Source: Thermoleophilia bacterium (GTDB lineage: Bacteria; Actinomycetota; Thermoleophilia; Miltoncostaeales; Miltoncostaeaceae). From it: a stretch of DNA of 8,842 nucleotides. The DNA is taken from contig JAOTZF010000065.1 in assembly GCA_029861485.1 (NCBI GenBank), positions 1 to 8,842 of the forward strand, given 5' to 3'. This document shows, piece by piece, positions 7,545 through 8,842 of the stretch; within the stretch, counting starts at the first letter, position 1; each line of letters begins with the position of its first letter. Both the position numbers and the translations under genes were made by a program. Below the pieces are notes generated by a model, which did not search any database, had not been told where the DNA came from, and worked only from the letters and a program-made list of their open reading frames with translations.

Positions 7545-8275
7545 CGAGCCAACCCGACGGTCGACGCGAGCTGGCCAACTTCTTCGGAGGCGAGCTCTCG
7601 CCAGGCGCCGGGCTCGAGGGTGCCGACGTCCAGGCCGGCATACGCCGGACGATGGAGGCGGATCACGGGGTGGCCGACGGCCTCGCCCATGCGCCGGATC
7701 TGGCGGTTGCGGCCCTCGGAGAGGCGAAAGCGCAGCCACGTACACGCGGGCGCCCTGCGCGACATCCGCTCGACCCCCGCGGGACGGGTGACGCCATCCT
7801 CAAGCTCGACCCCGCGGCGTAGGCGGCGCACCACGGCCTCGGAGACGCGCCCCTTCACGAGCACCTCGTACTCCTTGGTCATACCGTGGCGGGGATGCAT
7901 CAGGCGATGCGCGAGCTCCCCGTCGTTGGTCACCAGCAGTGCTCCGGTGGTGTCCCTATCGAGCCGGCCGACCGGGTACAGGCGAAGACCGATGGGGAGC
8001 TCGTCGACGACCGTCGGGCGGCCCTGCGGATCGGCGGCAGTGGAGATCACGCCGCGCTTCTTGTTGACCAGGAACACGGCCGGGCGCTCTGCTGTCACAG
8101 GACGACCGTCGACCTCCAGCACATCGCCCGGAGCGATCTTCTGCCCGACGCGTGCCGACTCTCCGTTCACGCTGACCCTGCCCTCGGCGACCATCCGCTC
8201 GGCAGCACGCCGGCTCGCGACCCCCGCCCGCGCGAGCGCACGATGAACGCGCTCCAGCTCAGGCATCTTCGTCAT
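7541..8275 (-). CDS. rluB: Pseudouridine synthase, RsuA/RluB family
   Basis: Isomerises a uridine in ribosomal RNA, most likely in 23S helix 89 as RluB does; the exact target is inferred from the family and from the scpB neighbour. 244 residues. An N-terminal S4 RNA-binding domain (about 7-55, ERVHRALARAGVASRRAAERMVAEGRVSVNG) precedes the catalytic domain, which has VNKKRGVISTAADPQGRPTV (70-89), the GRLDRDTTG motif (103-111) with catalytic Asp106, MTKEYEVLVKG (about 131-141) and SEGRNRQIRRM. The ATG at 8275 overlaps scpB by 17 nt; a second ATG at 8266 (MPELERV) would reduce this to 8 nt and is equally plausible. The gene's stop overlaps the aroH start. It is transcribed with scpB and aroH. 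Confidence 0.94.
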   Translation of the reverse strand: MTKMPELERVHRALARAGVASRRAAERMVAEGRVSVNGESARVGQKIAPGDVLEVDGRPVTAERPAVFLVNKKRGVISTAADPQGRPTVVDELPIGLRLYPVGRLDRDTTGALLVTNDGELAHRLMHPRHGMTKEYEVLVKGRVSEAVVRRLRRGVELEDGVTRPAGVERMSRRAPACTWLRFRLSEGRNRQIRRMGEAVGHPVIRLHRPAYAGLDVGTLEPGAWRELASEEVGQLASTVGLAR

Positions 8276-8842
8276 CGCCGCCCGGCGAGACGTGCCCGGC
8301 CTGGGCCAGCCGATGACGAATCGACTCAGCCTCCGGACCGGTCAGCTCGAAGCGCTCGAGCGGGGGCAGATCGCCTGAGGCGCGCAGGTTGAAGCGCTCC
8401 TGGAAGGCGCGCGTCGTGCGGTAGCGCATCGCGCCGCCCTCGTCGGACCGCCCGGCCTCCTCGAGCAGGCCGCGCTCGACCAGCGATGAGACCACCCCGT
8501 CCACCTGTACGCCGCGCAGGCGGCTGATCTCGCGGCGGGTGACCGGCTCCAGATAGGCCACTACCGCCAGGGTCTCGAGGGCCGCGGGAGACAGGCGGTC
8601 CTCGGCGGGACGATTGCGCAACCGATCACAGATCGGCGCGACTTCCGCGCGCGTGCGCAGCGTGTACCCCCCGGCGACCTCGGCGACCTCGAGGCCACTG
8701 TCCGCGCCATAGCGCGCATCCAGTTCCTTGAGCGCACGCTGTAGCGGCCCGGGCGCCACCTCGGCGAGATCACAGAGATCCTCGACGGTGAGGGGCTCGG
8801 GGCTGAGGAACAGCGCGGCCTCGAGCTCGCGCGCGAGCTGGT
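8259..8842 (-). CDS. scpB: Segregation and condensation protein B (5' end outside window)
   Basis: Kleisin-partner subunit of the SMC–ScpA–ScpB condensin that compacts and separates chromosomes. It is open to the right edge: reading the minus strand from 8840 gives QLARELEAALFLSPEPLTVEDL, the normal ScpB N-terminus, so the GTG at 8759 is an internal valine and not the start. About 193 residues are visible and probably only a few are missing. Two winged-helix domains are expected; the second carries the family signature LSPAALETLAVVAYLEPVTRREISRLRGV followed by VDGVVSSLVERGLL. The end has the usual aromatic YRTTRAFQERF segment and then a short acidic tail (GGDDEDA). scpA is expected just beyond the window. 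Its stop overlaps rluB. Confidence 0.94.
   Translation of the reverse strand, partial: QLARELEAALFLSPEPLTVEDLCDLAEVAPGPLQRALKELDARYGADSGLEVAEVAGGYTLRTRAEVAPICDRLRNRPAEDRLSPAALETLAVVAYLEPVTRREISRLRGVQVDGVVSSLVERGLLEEAGRSDEGGAMRYRTTRAFQERFNLRASGDLPPLERFELTGPEAESIRHRLAQAGHVSPGGDDEDA

Noticed and set aside
8757..8759. GTG at 8759 (minus strand) as the scpB start
   Set aside because: The frame continues upstream to the window edge with clear ScpB N-terminal sequence, so the gene is truncated by the window, not short.

Overview
The window is GC-rich chromosomal DNA, almost wholly coding, from what looks like a high-GC actinobacterium. Grounds for this are strong G/C preference at third codon positions, GTG starts, a likely leaderless transcript, and a minus-strand scpB–rluB block leading toward aromatic amino-acid genes. 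Assignment to Thermoleophilia or relatives is only an inference from gene order. All eight genes belong to well-known core metabolic or housekeeping families. I see no mobile element, CRISPR array, tRNA, rRNA, defence system or novel enzyme.

The minus strand, in its direction of transcription (right to left), carries: scpB (cut by the right edge); rluB, a 23S rRNA pseudouridine synthase; aroH, a monofunctional chorismate mutase; then, beyond an interruption, hisC (aminotransferase), aroF (type Iβ DAHP synthase with an N-terminal regulatory domain) and tyrA (prephenate dehydrogenase with a C-terminal ACT domain). Together aroF, aroH, tyrA and a HisC-type aminotransferase cover entry into the shikimate pathway, the chorismate-to-prephenate branch, and steps to tyrosine.

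The interruption is a plus-strand operon, nadB–nadA–nadC (about 3475–6967). It encodes the whole de novo route from aspartate to nicotinate mononucleotide: L-aspartate oxidase, quinolinate synthase and quinolinate phosphoribosyltransferase. The three genes are tightly packed: a 4-nt overlap between nadB and nadA, and a 43-nt overlap between nadA and nadC with a strong internal Shine-Dalgarno. The operon ends in a 202-bp convergent gap (6968–7169) holding several hairpins, which faces the end of aroH.

The most informative non-coding stretch is the AT-rich island at about 3440–3500 between hisC and nadB. It holds a perfect TATAAT for nadB and an opposing CTGACG-17-TATAGT for hisC. A 21-bp imperfect palindrome covers both -10 boxes, and an extra inverted copy of its half-site lies about 47 bp downstream, in codons at the very start of nadB. 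This looks like an operator for an NAD-responsive repressor; which family cannot be decided from this window.
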